IMG/VR virus record: IMGVR_UViG_3300010397_000004
Coordinates: 1 to 64,000 of that record
DNA: 64,000 bases
From: a virus
Direction: 5' to 3' (one strand)
Shown here piece by piece: positions 49,646-57,664 of this stretch. The notes under the pieces are model-generated. The model was not told where the DNA came from. It worked only from the letters and a program-made list of their open reading frames with translations, and ran no database searches. The position numbers and the translations under genes are program-made. Position 1 is the first letter of the stretch, and each line of letters begins with the position of its first letter.

Positions 49646-49890
49646 TGGCCGCGGACGCGACCATCCGGTTCGAGGGGCCCAGCCTGGCGACCCTGCCGTT
49701 CCAGCTGGACGTGCGGGTGGCCATGGTCCTGCCACCGATGCGGTACATGACCGGCGACGGGGTGGAGGTGGGCCTGTCGCCGGCGGGTCCGCCGACCCCG
49801 GAGCTGGCACCGCTGCTCGAGGTGCAGGGCGACCGGGTGACGGTGGCCGCGGCGCTGCGGGCGCTGGCCGCCCAGCTGGATCCGGGGTGA
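49645..49890 (+). CDS. hypothetical protein, 81 aa
   Basis: ATG overlapping the previous TGA by one base. Beta-rich (TIRFEGPSLATLPFQLDVRV, AMVLPPMRYMTGDGVEVGL) with a C-terminal helix. Resembles small phage beta proteins without assigned role. Overlaps the next gene by 4 nt. Confidence 0.55.
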   Translation: MAADATIRFEGPSLATLPFQLDVRVAMVLPPMRYMTGDGVEVGLSPAGPPTPELAPLLEVQGDRVTVAAALRALAAQLDPG

Positions 49891-50126
49891 GGACCACGGT
49901 GGCTGAGGTGACCGCGACGCGGGTGTGTCAGGCGTGCCGGACTGGGCTGCCGTGGCGGTCTGTGCATGAGATGCGCGTGCCGCCGGTGGGGTTGGTGTAC
50001 GCGTGCCTGGATGTGGTGGCGTGCCGGCGGCGGGCGGAGGCGTTGGGGATTTGGGGGTGGGTGGGTCCGTTGCCGGCGGGTCTGCCGGAGGCGTCCATTG
50101 TGGAGAGTGGGAGGCGTAGGAAGTGA
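49887..50126 (+). CDS. small zinc-knuckle protein, 79 aa
   Basis: GTG 49887. RVCQACRTGLPWRSVHEMRV and YACLDVVACRRRAEALG place four Cys as two pairs, typical of a zinc finger. One of a run of Cys-rich small genes. Function unknown. Confidence 0.55.
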   Translation: MRTTVAEVTATRVCQACRTGLPWRSVHEMRVPPVGLVYACLDVVACRRRAEALGIWGWVGPLPAGLPEASIVESGRRRK

Positions 50127-50971
50127 GCCCTGTCGACGGTTCGGTGTCGTTCGCGGAGTGGGTGCCGCGGGCGGAGTACGACGCGGCGTGCGTCACGTTG
50201 GCGCAGATGCACGCGGCGGCGGTGGGTGAGGTGCGTGGCCCGATCCGGGGTGTGGTTGAGGATGTGGCCGATGTGCGGGCCCAGCGGGACGCGGCGCTGT
50301 TGGTGGTGGCCGGGGTGCGGGCGGCGTTGCGCCGGTTCGATGGGCCGCCGGCGGCGGAGCCGGTGTTGCCGGGTGAGCGGGCGGTGGTGGAGGCGGCGGT
50401 GGCGTGGCGGGCGATGGTCGCGGCTACTGGGGAGTGGGGGATCCGGATCGAGGGCGGCGCGCTGGCCGATGCGGTGGACGCGCTGCTTCCTGGTGAGGAG
50501 ACGTTCGGGCGGAGCGACGTCACGTGTGGGACGTGCGGGGGTGAGGGCGTGGTGGCGTGCGCGGCTCACGTGGCTGGGTGTGTCGACATGGAGCGTGCCT
50601 GTCCGGACTGCCGGTTGGCTCCGGCTACCCGTGAGCCTGGTGGGGTCGACGGCTCGACCCGGTTGGATCCGGTGATCGAGGAGGCGGCGCAGGCGGCCCG
50701 GTTGGCTGGGTTCGAGCAGCGTGGTGATGGGCCGCCGCGGGCGCGTTGGGATCAGCTGCATCCGACGGAGCGTGCCTGGTATCGGGCGATGGTTCGGGCT
50801 GCGGTGCCGGTCATTGAGCGGGCGGCGTTCCGCGCTGCGGCCGAGTTGCCGTTGCCGCATGGTGGTGGGTTCGTCGACGAGTCGCAGCGGCGGTCGGAAG
50901 AGAACGGCGCCAACCGGCTACGGCAGGCAATCCGCGATCGGGCTGGTCGGGGTGGTGGAGATCATGCCTGA
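50123..50971 (+). CDS. hypothetical protein with zinc motif, 282 aa
   Basis: GTG start. Helical N-terminus (YDAACVTLAQMHAAAVGEVR), zinc-like CGTCGGEGVVACAAHVAGCV plus CPDC, then a phage-typical block W-x-x-LHPTERAWYRAMVRAAVPV followed by E residues and a basic end. Unknown role. Coding strand here is noticeably G-rich compared with the replication block. Confidence 0.55.
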   Translation: MSPVDGSVSFAEWVPRAEYDAACVTLAQMHAAAVGEVRGPIRGVVEDVADVRAQRDAALLVVAGVRAALRRFDGPPAAEPVLPGERAVVEAAVAWRAMVAATGEWGIRIEGGALADAVDALLPGEETFGRSDVTCGTCGGEGVVACAAHVAGCVDMERACPDCRLAPATREPGGVDGSTRLDPVIEEAAQAARLAGFEQRGDGPPRARWDQLHPTERAWYRAMVRAAVPVIERAAFRAAAELPLPHGGGFVDESQRRSEENGANRLRQAIRDRAGRGGGDHA

Positions 50972-51203
50972 TCTCTTCGTGGCCGAGCCTCCGCACGTGT
51001 GTCAAACGCCGATCCGGGGCCAGCGCAACTGGCTGCACAACGTGGCCGCTCGCCAGGCCGGCAGCGTCTGGAAGTGCGACATCTGTGGCCGGATCTGGGA
51101 GTGCTACCTCGGACTGTTGGGTCTCTACTGGTGGGACCCGAGCGAGGCCACGGTCGCACGGTTCGCCACCGATCGGGCTACTCGCACGGGCGGTGGGTCG
51201 TGA
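50964..51203 (+). CDS. small Cys-containing protein, 79 aa
   Basis: ATG 50964 with GGTGGAG upstream. WKCDICGRIWECYLGLLGLY, with a further Cys and His upstream, suggests a small zinc ribbon. Overlaps neighbours on both sides. Unknown function. Confidence 0.55.
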   Translation: MPDLFVAEPPHVCQTPIRGQRNWLHNVAARQAGSVWKCDICGRIWECYLGLLGLYWWDPSEATVARFATDRATRTGGGS

Positions 51204-51430
51204 GCCGCCGCGGGCTGTGCCGGCACTGTGGCAAGCCGGATGCGCCCGTGTCTGAGAACGGCTTCATCGACCGCCATTACCGGGCCGACCACGAGCTCGG
51301 GACGCGGCCGAGTGGGGAACTCTGTGCGGGCAGCGCGATGGGTGGCGGGCATCTTCGTCCGGGCGAGGCGTGCGTGCACTCGGTGCCGAACCCGGACTGT
51401 CGGGCTGCTCAGGTTGGTGGTGGGGGGTGA
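51200..51430 (+). CDS. small zinc-binding protein, 76 aa
   Basis: GTG 51200. RGLCRHCGKPDAPVSENGFI, RHYRADHELG, LCAGS, CVHSVPNPDC: several Cys/His pairs. Overlaps the next gene by 4 nt. Unknown role. Confidence 0.55.
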   Translation: MSRRGLCRHCGKPDAPVSENGFIDRHYRADHELGTRPSGELCAGSAMGGGHLRPGEACVHSVPNPDCRAAQVGGGG

Positions 51431-51621
51431 GCACCGACGCGGCCACCGCGTTCAAGCGGCTCGGGTTGGCGTTCCGGATCGCCGACCTGAATATCGCTCT
51501 GGGCTTGGCTGATCGGGTGCCTGGGCATTACTCGCCGGAGGCTGTTGAGCGGGCCCGAGTTCGGCGGGCGGAGCTTGAGGCCGACTTCGAGCGGTTGGGG
51601 GTGCCCGATGATGCTGCATGA
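51427..51621 (+). CDS. small hypothetical helical protein, 64 aa
   Basis: GTG 51427 in an overlap. AFKRLGLAFRIADLNIALGL and AVERARVRRAELEADFERLG are two amphipathic helices. It overlaps the next gene by 14 nt. No family recognised. Confidence 0.5.
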   Translation: MSTDAATAFKRLGLAFRIADLNIALGLADRVPGHYSPEAVERARVRRAELEADFERLGVPDDAA

Positions 51622-52054
51622 CCGGATCCGGGCCGTGGTCGAGGAGCGGCTACGGATCGCGCGGGCCGCCAACCCATCGCCGTGGCGACGGTTTGTGGGT
51701 CGGACCGGGCTGAACCATCTCGACCCGAACACGATCTTCGGCGACGGCGAGCCGCGCGGCTTCGACAGGCTCCGCAACGTGTGCAACCTCGACTATTCGT
51801 GGGAGCGCGACGCGAATGCCGAGCACATCATGGCCAACGATCCGGCCGACGCCATCCTGGCGGCTGAGCACGCGTTGGGGATCCTGGCGCGGCACGAGGC
51901 GGTGCTGGACGAACTGGACCGCCTGGTCTGCGGCGGGTGCCAGGAGTTGTGCCACTCCCGTTCGGGGCTGTCGTGCGACTCGCCCGACGCGCCCTGGCCA
52001 TGCGCCGAGGTTCGTGCGCTGGCGACCCGGTTCGGCGTGGAGGTGTCGGGGTGA
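51608..52054 (+). CDS. DUF6221-like protein
   Basis: ATG 51608; 148 aa. AEHIMANDPADAILAAEHAL followed by a helix and a C-terminal Cys-rich region (CGGCQELCHSRSGLSCDSPD, PWPCAEVRALATRF) follow the DUF6221 plan (H-I-x-x-x-DP-x-x-x-L...C-P...R-x-L-A). This family is widespread in actinobacteria and their phages, function unknown. Confidence 0.6.
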   Translation: MMLHDRIRAVVEERLRIARAANPSPWRRFVGRTGLNHLDPNTIFGDGEPRGFDRLRNVCNLDYSWERDANAEHIMANDPADAILAAEHALGILARHEAVLDELDRLVCGGCQELCHSRSGLSCDSPDAPWPCAEVRALATRFGVEVSG

Positions 52055-53172
52055 CCGGGCGTGCGACTCCGGGTGGTGCGTCGACGCCGGATGCGTTGGC
52101 GTTGATTGATGCCACTGTGGACGGCCGGTGTGCGTGTGGGTGTGGGGCGGCGTTGCGGCCGGATGGGCCGTCGGGGTGGTTCGCGTCGGAGGAGTGTCAG
52201 CGGCGTTTCCAGTCGCCGGCGGTGGACGTGACCGGGTCGGCGGGGGATGAGTTGGCGCGGTTGTTGGCGGATCAGCCGGCGTGGTTGGTGCGGGTGCTGG
52301 CGTCGTTGGAGGCGGGGCGGGCGGCTGCTGGTCTGGTGTTGGTGTGGGATCAGACGCCGGAGCCGGCGGGTGAGGCGGTGACGTCGGATTCGCGGCCGCC
52401 GTTCGAGTTGGGGGGCGATCCGCTGCCGGAGGACGTGAGGCGGGAGTTGGTGGCGTTCCGCCGGCACTGTGCGCGGTGCGGGCGGCGTGAGGTGCCGCAG
52501 TTGTTGGTTCGGCCGCGGTTGGCGCAGCTGTCGTTCGAGATCGCCGAGCCGACTGCGGTGGTGCCGGTGGACGATGTGATGTTCCACGGTTGTGGTTCCT
52601 GTGGCCGGCCGTTGGTGGGGTTGGCGCTGTGGGCGACGGCTGATTACTCGTCGGGGGCGGGTGTGGTAGTGCTGGCGTTGCGGACCCGGGTCGGGGGGAA
52701 CCTGTACTCGGTGCGGGTCTGGCAGGACGTGGACGAGCTCCGGTTCTTCCGAAGCACGGAGTTGGCCGACCATCGGTGGCGGGATTGCGAGCGCGCGTTG
52801 ATGGAGTACCGGCTGCCGGTGTGCGTGATGGCTGGCTGCGGCGAGAAGGCCCGGGAGCGGTTTGTGGTGGCCCGCCGCCCGGATCCGGATCCGTTGCTGC
52901 CGTGGAGTTTGTGCGGGCGGTCGTGGGATCCGGGTGAGGTGATCCGGTTGTGCCCGGGCCACGCGTCGATGTTGGTGCGGGGTGAGGATCCGGCCCGGCC
53001 GGGGGTGTTGCGGGATGAGCTGGTGCACGGGCTGAGGTTCCAGACGGCTGAGGCGTCCGAGCTGGCGGCGGCCGCGCGGCGGGAGCTGGTCGCTGAGCGG
53101 GTGCGGCAGTGGGCGGCTTTGGACATCACACCGGACCAGGTTTGTCGCAGGCTGTTTGGTAGTGGTGCCTGA
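52051..53172 (+). CDS. Cys-rich hypothetical protein, 373 aa
   Basis: GTG 52051. N-terminal zinc-like CACGCGAALRPDGPSGWFAS, ECQRRF, then CARCGRREVPQLLVRPRLAQ and CGSCGRPL, CVMAGCGEKARERFVVARRP. The plan of three or more Cys pairs suggests a multi-zinc protein that may bind nucleic acid or serve as an adaptor. Unknown family. Confidence 0.55.
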   Translation: MTGRATPGGASTPDALALIDATVDGRCACGCGAALRPDGPSGWFASEECQRRFQSPAVDVTGSAGDELARLLADQPAWLVRVLASLEAGRAAAGLVLVWDQTPEPAGEAVTSDSRPPFELGGDPLPEDVRRELVAFRRHCARCGRREVPQLLVRPRLAQLSFEIAEPTAVVPVDDVMFHGCGSCGRPLVGLALWATADYSSGAGVVVLALRTRVGGNLYSVRVWQDVDELRFFRSTELADHRWRDCERALMEYRLPVCVMAGCGEKARERFVVARRPDPDPLLPWSLCGRSWDPGEVIRLCPGHASMLVRGEDPARPGVLRDELVHGLRFQTAEASELAAAARRELVAERVRQWAALDITPDQVCRRLFGSGA

Positions 53173-54080
53173 TGCCTCGGCCGCAACAGGCGTTGTTGTG
53201 CGCGTCGCCGGCGTGCCCTCCGCACCGGGGGAAGCACACGGCGGAGTGTTTGGCCACAGATGACAAGTGCCCGGGCTGCTTGCCGCGTCTGGCCGGCGAT
53301 GGGGTGCGGTTGTGTCCATTGTGTACTCGCCTGATCGGTGAGGACGCCCGGACCCTGGCGGCGCGGGACCGGGACCTGGAGGTGGTGCTCGCCGGCGGTG
53401 GCGGGGTGGGTGGGGAGCATGTCTCGCACGGTGGCCGGGATCCCAATGTGAAGCTGAACCCGGCGGCAGTGGCGGCCCGGTCGGCGGTGCGCCGCCAGCT
53501 GGTGGCGTTGGTGCGGTTGATCTGTGAGGAGCGGGGTGTGCACTTGCCGACGTTCACGGCGGTGCCGGCCCGGCCGGAGGGGTTCGTGGGGCCGTTGCCG
53601 TTGCGCCGGTTCGTGGACGCCCGACTGGGCACCCTGGCCGGGTTCGTGGGGAAGCATGCCCTGTGGTTGGCGGCGCATCCGGGGGCGGGTGAGCACGCCC
53701 AGGTGCTGAGGTCTTTGGTGCGGTCGACGTGGGGTGTGGCTTTTCCGGCGGGTGTGCGGTTGTTTCCGGTGCGGGTGCCGGGTGGTTCCGGGGTGGCGGT
53801 GTGTCCGGGGTCGGTGCGGGTGCGGGTGGCTTTCGCGGTGACCCGGCGCGGTCTGGTGTCCGAGGTGTTTGGGTTGGCGCCGTGTGAGGGGTTGTTGTGG
53901 ACTGTGATCCGGCCGGGTGATGACCGGTTGCCGGCGGCGGTGTTGTGTAACCAGCGGGATGAGCATGTGTGGCCGTCGTCGTCGTGGTTGCGCCGGTTGG
54001 CGCCGTTGTTGTTGGCGCAGGCCCGGCGGGTGCAGGTAGCCGCCGCCGCGGGCGAGGCTGCGACGGGGGTGGCGGCGTGA
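53172..54080 (+). CDS. Cys-rich actinophage protein, 302 aa
   Basis: ATG overlapping the previous TGA. N-terminal CASPACPPHRGKHTAECLAT, KCPGCLPRLAGDGVRLCPLC is a zinc-binding head seen in many actinophage proteins; the rest is helical and basic (RSAVRRQLVALVRLICEERG, SSSWLRRLAPLLLAQARRVQ). Often in regions with sporadic conservation. Role unknown. Confidence 0.6.
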   Translation: MPRPQQALLCASPACPPHRGKHTAECLATDDKCPGCLPRLAGDGVRLCPLCTRLIGEDARTLAARDRDLEVVLAGGGGVGGEHVSHGGRDPNVKLNPAAVAARSAVRRQLVALVRLICEERGVHLPTFTAVPARPEGFVGPLPLRRFVDARLGTLAGFVGKHALWLAAHPGAGEHAQVLRSLVRSTWGVAFPAGVRLFPVRVPGGSGVAVCPGSVRVRVAFAVTRRGLVSEVFGLAPCEGLLWTVIRPGDDRLPAAVLCNQRDEHVWPSSSWLRRLAPLLLAQARRVQVAAAAGEAATGVAA

Positions 54081-54280
54081 GCTCGGGCCGGGGTTCCCGC
54101 CGGGCCCGGGTGGCGGCCGCGGTGTGGCGGGCGTACGACCGCCGACCGTTGTGCTGGTTCGTGGACATATTCGAAGGGGCCCGGGTGGCGTTCGAGCGGT
54201 GGCCGCTGGTGTGCCTTCTCGTCGCGCAGCTGGTTGTCCTCGTGGCGCTCGTGGCGGGGTCGCACGGGTGGTGGCTGTGA
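54077..54280 (+). CDS. small membrane protein, 67 aa
   Basis: GTG 54077. Basic N-terminus, one TM (about 44-62, LVCLLVAQLVVLVALVAG) ending GWWL. Translationally coupled to the preceding Cys-rich gene and to the glycosyltransferase that follows. Unknown role. Confidence 0.5.
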   Translation: MSSGRGSRRARVAAAVWRAYDRRPLCWFVDIFEGARVAFERWPLVCLLVAQLVVLVALVAGSHGWWL

Positions 54281-55266
54281 GGGTGATGCAGTGGCAGGCC
54301 ACCGCGGGCGGGTCGATGACGTACCGGTTGGATTGGCCGGGCCGGGTGTTGACCCGCCTGGGTCACACGGTGCGCCGGTGTGAGCGGGCCATCCATTCGT
54401 GGGTGGCGGACTCGGATGTTGTGGTGGGCCAGTTCGTGGCGAACGAGGCCCCGTCGTTGCGGTGGCAGGAGTGGGCGGCCGAGGGCCGGACCCTGGTGTA
54501 CGACGTTGACGACGACCTGTCGTGTGTGGACCCGGAGTCGGTGAAGGCGTACGCGTACTACTCGGATCCGGTGGTGCAGGCCCGGATCGGGGCGAACATG
54601 GCCGTGGCGACGAGGGTGACGGCGGCGACGGACGGGATCGCGGCGTGGGCGGCCCGGTGGGCCCGGGATGTGGTGGTGGTGCCGAACGGGCTGCCCGCGC
54701 AGTTGCTGTGCGCCCCGGATCGGCCGGCCCGGGCCGATGGGCGGGTGGTGGTGGGGTGGGCGGGGTCGATGCAGACGTTGCCCGAGTTGCGGCTGGTGGC
54801 CCGGGCGTTGCAGCGTCTGCTCGAGTCGACACCGGGGGTGGTGGTTCACACCGTGGGGGTGCCGGCCGACGCGGTCGCGTCGACGGGGCTGACCCACCCG
54901 GGCGTCCAGGTGACGCCGTGGGTGGCCGGCACCGACACCTACCTAACGGTGATCGACTTCGATGTGTGGGTGGCGCCGTACCGGGACATCGCGTTCAACC
55001 GGGCGAAGGTGCCGACGAAGGCCCTGGAGGCGATGTTCCTGGGTATCCCGATCGTGGCGTCTCCGGTCGGGCAGTACGCGACGGTGGTGCGGCACGGGGT
55101 CACCGGGTTGCTGGTCCGCGCCGACCACGAGTGGGGCCGCCACATCCGCGGCCTGGTCCTGGATCCGGCCCGCCGGGCGGCGATGGGTGACGCGGCGAGG
55201 TCGGCGGCCGCGGCCCATGTGGTGGAAGGTTTGGGCCCGTTGTGGGAGAAAGCGCTCACCCCCTGA
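54277..55266 (+). CDS. GT4-family glycosyltransferase (GT-B fold)
   Basis: 329 aa, GTG overlap with previous stop. LVYDVDDDL, VVVPNGL, VVVGWAGSMQTLPELRLVAR and PTKALEAMFLGIPIVASPVG then a helix are the GT4/GT-B sugar-nucleotide site. First gene of a three-glycosyltransferase set. Could decorate virions, cell surface or DNA. Donor unknown. Confidence 0.8.
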   Translation: MRVMQWQATAGGSMTYRLDWPGRVLTRLGHTVRRCERAIHSWVADSDVVVGQFVANEAPSLRWQEWAAEGRTLVYDVDDDLSCVDPESVKAYAYYSDPVVQARIGANMAVATRVTAATDGIAAWAARWARDVVVVPNGLPAQLLCAPDRPARADGRVVVGWAGSMQTLPELRLVARALQRLLESTPGVVVHTVGVPADAVASTGLTHPGVQVTPWVAGTDTYLTVIDFDVWVAPYRDIAFNRAKVPTKALEAMFLGIPIVASPVGQYATVVRHGVTGLLVRADHEWGRHIRGLVLDPARRAAMGDAARSAAAAHVVEGLGPLWEKALTP

Positions 55267-55299
55267 ACGTGTGTGTCCACATAGGAGAGAGGCATCGGA

Positions 55300-56190
55300 A
55301 TGATTGACGGCAAGCGGGTGGTGGCGTGGACACCGTTCGGGCGGGAACGGTCGGTGAGCATTTTGACCGAGTACCTGCGCCGCGACCACGAACGCGGCAT
55401 CGTCGACGAGCACTGGTTGTTCATGAACACCGACGTGGCCGGGCAGGAGTCCGACATCGCGTACGCGTATGGGTTGGCGGCCCGGCACCCCGGGTGGGTG
55501 CGGATCGTGGAACGGCCGCCGGGGGAGCCGTACCGCACGCCGAAGCAGCGCAACACCGGCCTGGCGTACCGGTACATGACCGACCCTGACACGGTGTACG
55601 TGCGCCTGGACGACGACATCATCTACGTGCACGAGGACGCGATCGGGCGGCTGGCCAAGGCGAAGCTGGAGATGCGGCCCACGTTGTGCTGCCACGCGAT
55701 GATGTGGAACAACGCGATCACGTCGTGGTACCTGCAGCAGGCCGGGGTGATCCCGTTCGAGTTCGACACCGGCGGGTCGGCGCCGCTGCGGATGGAGGTG
55801 GGGTCGCCGTTCTGCATGGACCCGGTCGGGTGGGCGTCGGGTGACTTCGCGGTGGCGATCCACGAACTGCTGCTCGGCTGGCTGGACGCCGGCGAACCGC
55901 AGCGGGCGTTCCTGTACCAGGACATGCCGTTGCAGCTGGGGCAGCAGTTCTCCGTGTCGGCGTTCGCTTCGCTCGGTGCGGACTACGCGGCGCTGCCGCG
56001 GCCGGGTGTGCTGGAGCCGGACGAGGAGGAGCACTGGCACACGGTGCACCAGCCGCGGGTGATCGGGGCGCCGAACATCATCGTGGGGAACGCCCTGGTG
56101 TCGCACTACACGTTCGGGCCGCAGCAGCGGGCGGTGTTGGCCACCGACATCCTGGACCGGTACCGGGCCCTGGCCGGGAAGCTCACGTGA
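55300..56190 (+). CDS. glycosyltransferase-like protein (GT-A fold)
   Basis: ATG 55300, RBS AGGAGAGAGG; 296 aa. VYVRLDDDIIYVHEDAIGRL carries the DxD/DDD metal-nucleotide motif; KQRNTGLAYRYM and YQDMPLQLGQQFSVSAFASL fit GT-A acceptor helices. N-terminus VVAWTPFGRERSVSILTEYL. Many actinophages carry this type beside GT4 and GT2 genes. Substrate unknown. Confidence 0.65.
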   Translation: MIDGKRVVAWTPFGRERSVSILTEYLRRDHERGIVDEHWLFMNTDVAGQESDIAYAYGLAARHPGWVRIVERPPGEPYRTPKQRNTGLAYRYMTDPDTVYVRLDDDIIYVHEDAIGRLAKAKLEMRPTLCCHAMMWNNAITSWYLQQAGVIPFEFDTGGSAPLRMEVGSPFCMDPVGWASGDFAVAIHELLLGWLDAGEPQRAFLYQDMPLQLGQQFSVSAFASLGADYAALPRPGVLEPDEEEHWHTVHQPRVIGAPNIIVGNALVSHYTFGPQQRAVLATDILDRYRALAGKLT

Positions 56191-56909
56191 GCGGGATGAA
56201 GGTCGGGGTGGTCATCCCCGCCCACAACGCCCAACCGTTCATCGAAACGCTGCTGGCCACGGTGAACGCCCAGACGTACCCGTGCGCTGCGTACATTGTG
56301 GACGACGCGTCCACCGACGGGCTGGCCGCGTTCTTGAAGGCGCGGCCGTCGTGGTGGCGGCGGTTCGAACGGTCCGAGCAGCGGCGCGGCTGGCCGGCCG
56401 CGCTGAACTTCGCCGCCAACCTGGCCATCCTCGACGGCTGCGACGCCCTGTTCTACTGCGCCGCCGATGACTTCCTGCGCCTGGACTGCATCGAACGGTG
56501 TGTGCGGGCGCTGGCCCGCCACGACTGGGTGGTGCCGTACGCCCAGCAGATCGGCGGCGAGAACGTGGTCCAGGCGTCCCGGGCCGGCGCCACCCTGGCC
56601 GACTTCGCCCTGTGGCCCCCGGTCATCGACCACGCCCTCATCCACACCCACGTGTGGCAGGCCGTGCGCGGGTACGCCACCGACGTCACCGTGCCCGGAT
56701 CGTGGGGTGCCGCGGAGGACTGGGACTTCTGGATCCGGGTCCTCAAGGCCGGGTACGGCGACTACGGGGTGATCGAGGAGCCGCTGTACTACCACCGGGT
56801 CCACCCCGGTCAGCTGTCCCGCGGCCGGGCCGCCATCCACCAGCAGACGGTGGAACTGCTCGCCGCGAAGCACCCCGACGTGTTCGCCCCCGACCCTGAT
56901 GAGGAGTAG
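56187..56909 (+). CDS. GT2-family glycosyltransferase
   Basis: GTG start in a 4-nt overlap; 240 aa. VGVVIPAHNAQPFIETLLAT, YIVDDASTDGL, ALNFAANLAILDGCDALFYC, ADDFL (DxD-like), EDWDFWIRVLKAGYGDYGVI, YYHRVHPGQLSRG: the full GT2 signature. Third sugar-transfer gene of the set. Confidence 0.85.
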   Translation: MSGMKVGVVIPAHNAQPFIETLLATVNAQTYPCAAYIVDDASTDGLAAFLKARPSWWRRFERSEQRRGWPAALNFAANLAILDGCDALFYCAADDFLRLDCIERCVRALARHDWVVPYAQQIGGENVVQASRAGATLADFALWPPVIDHALIHTHVWQAVRGYATDVTVPGSWGAAEDWDFWIRVLKAGYGDYGVIEEPLYYHRVHPGQLSRGRAAIHQQTVELLAAKHPDVFAPDPDEE

Positions 56910-56912
56910 CGC

Positions 56913-57170
56913 ATGCCAGGACCACAACGACGCCCCCACCAGCAGCAGCAGCGGGCCGGGGTGCCGGTCGTCATCGACCCGGCCGAGGTGATGCAGAACC
57001 TGCACGGCCAGTACGCCGACGTGGTGGCCAACCTGATGCAGGAGAACGCCGAGCTCACCGCGGCGCTGCGCACCACCGCCCAGGAACGCGACGAGTGGAA
57101 GGCCAAGGCCGACGCGGCCCGGGCCGCCGCCGGCGTGGCCCCGATGGCGTTGCCAGGGGGCGGCGGCTGA
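56913..57170 (+). CDS. small coiled-coil protein, 85 aa
   Basis: ATG 56913, GAGGAG just upstream. QQQQRAGVPVVIDPAEVMQN then a helix EVMQNLHGQYADVVANLMQE that continues as a coiled coil to residue 70. Possibly a chaperone or regulator for the glycosyltransferases. No family found. Confidence 0.5.
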   Translation: MPGPQRRPHQQQQRAGVPVVIDPAEVMQNLHGQYADVVANLMQENAELTAALRTTAQERDEWKAKADAARAAAGVAPMALPGGGG

Positions 57171-57184
57171 CCGGCCCGGCCCGC

Positions 57185-57394
57185 GTGCCCGTCGACGAGT
57201 ACGCCAGCGTCCACGACATCGTCGCGGGCACGGGCCTGTCCGCCCGGGCGGTCCGGCGGCGGGCCCGGGCGGAGGGTTGGCGCACCCGGCCGCTGCGGAC
57301 CGGGCGCCGCGGCCGCCCCGAACTCGGGTACCTGTTCGCGGATGTGCTCGCGTCGTTCGGCGCGTCGGTTGACCCGGCCGACCCGAAGGGGTAA
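57185..57394 (+). CDS. small HTH DNA-binding protein, 69 aa
   Basis: GTG 57185. ASVHDIVAGTGLSARAVRRR, then basic residues and RPELGYLFADVLASF, fit a compact HTH. Immediately before the tRNA promoter region. Could regulate the late or moron genes. Confidence 0.5.
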   Translation: MPVDEYASVHDIVAGTGLSARAVRRRARAEGWRTRPLRTGRRGRPELGYLFADVLASFGASVDPADPKG

Positions 57395-57448
57395 ACAAAT
57401 CACCGTATAGTGGTCCGCACCCTGCCAAGGGGAGCCATGCGGGCACGC
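57395..57448 (+). promoter_or_regulatory. tRNA leader with -10-like element
   Basis: TATAGT at 57406-57411, about 38 nt before the tRNA. No good -35 is visible; TTGACC at 57369-57374 is too far upstream. Weak promoter candidate. Confidence 0.4.
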
Positions 57449-57521
57449 CGCGGTGTGGAGCAGCTGGTAGCTCGCTGGGCCCATAACCCAGAGGTCACCG
57501 GTTCAAATCCGGTCGCCGCAA
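57449..57521 (+). tRNA. initiator-type tRNA-Met (anticodon CAT)
   Basis: Cloverleaf with acceptor CGCGGTG/CGCCGCA, D-stem GAGC/GCTC, anticodon stem CTGGG/CCCAG, T-arm ACCGG-TTCAAAT-CCGGT, discriminator A57521. Three consecutive G:C pairs in the anticodon stem and the C1xA72 mismatch are hallmarks of bacterial initiator tRNA. Anticodon loop CCCATAA means base 33 is C instead of the invariant U. CCA is not encoded; CC is followed by T. It may boost or bias initiation during phage growth. Confidence 0.85.
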
Positions 57522-57600
57522 CCTACCCGTGAAATCGATACCGGTGTCGAGAGACCGAACCGTTCCCCGTGGCGGTGGGGTCAGGGTCGACACACAACAC

Positions 57601-57636
57601 GAAGCCCCCGCCGGGGCCAAGCCCGGCGGGGGCTTC
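57601..57636 (+). terminator. 15-bp hairpin after the tRNA
   Basis: gaagcccccgccggg (57601-57615) pairs with its complement at 57622-57636, loop gccaag. Little T follows. Likely ends the tRNA transcript or isolates it from the Ig-like gene. Confidence 0.6.
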
Positions 57637-57664
57637 GCGCATCCACGGAAGGGAGCCGGCCCGT

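Noticed and set aside
53126-54832. 568-codon minus-strand frame, Pro/Thr/Arg-rich
   Set aside because: Antisense of the Cys-rich and GT4 genes; composition artefact of the G-rich coding strand.
54277-56909. DNA base glycosylation system
   Set aside because: No hydroxymethylase, thymidylate-synthase-like or deoxynucleotide kinase gene is visible, so DNA as the sugar acceptor is not supported.
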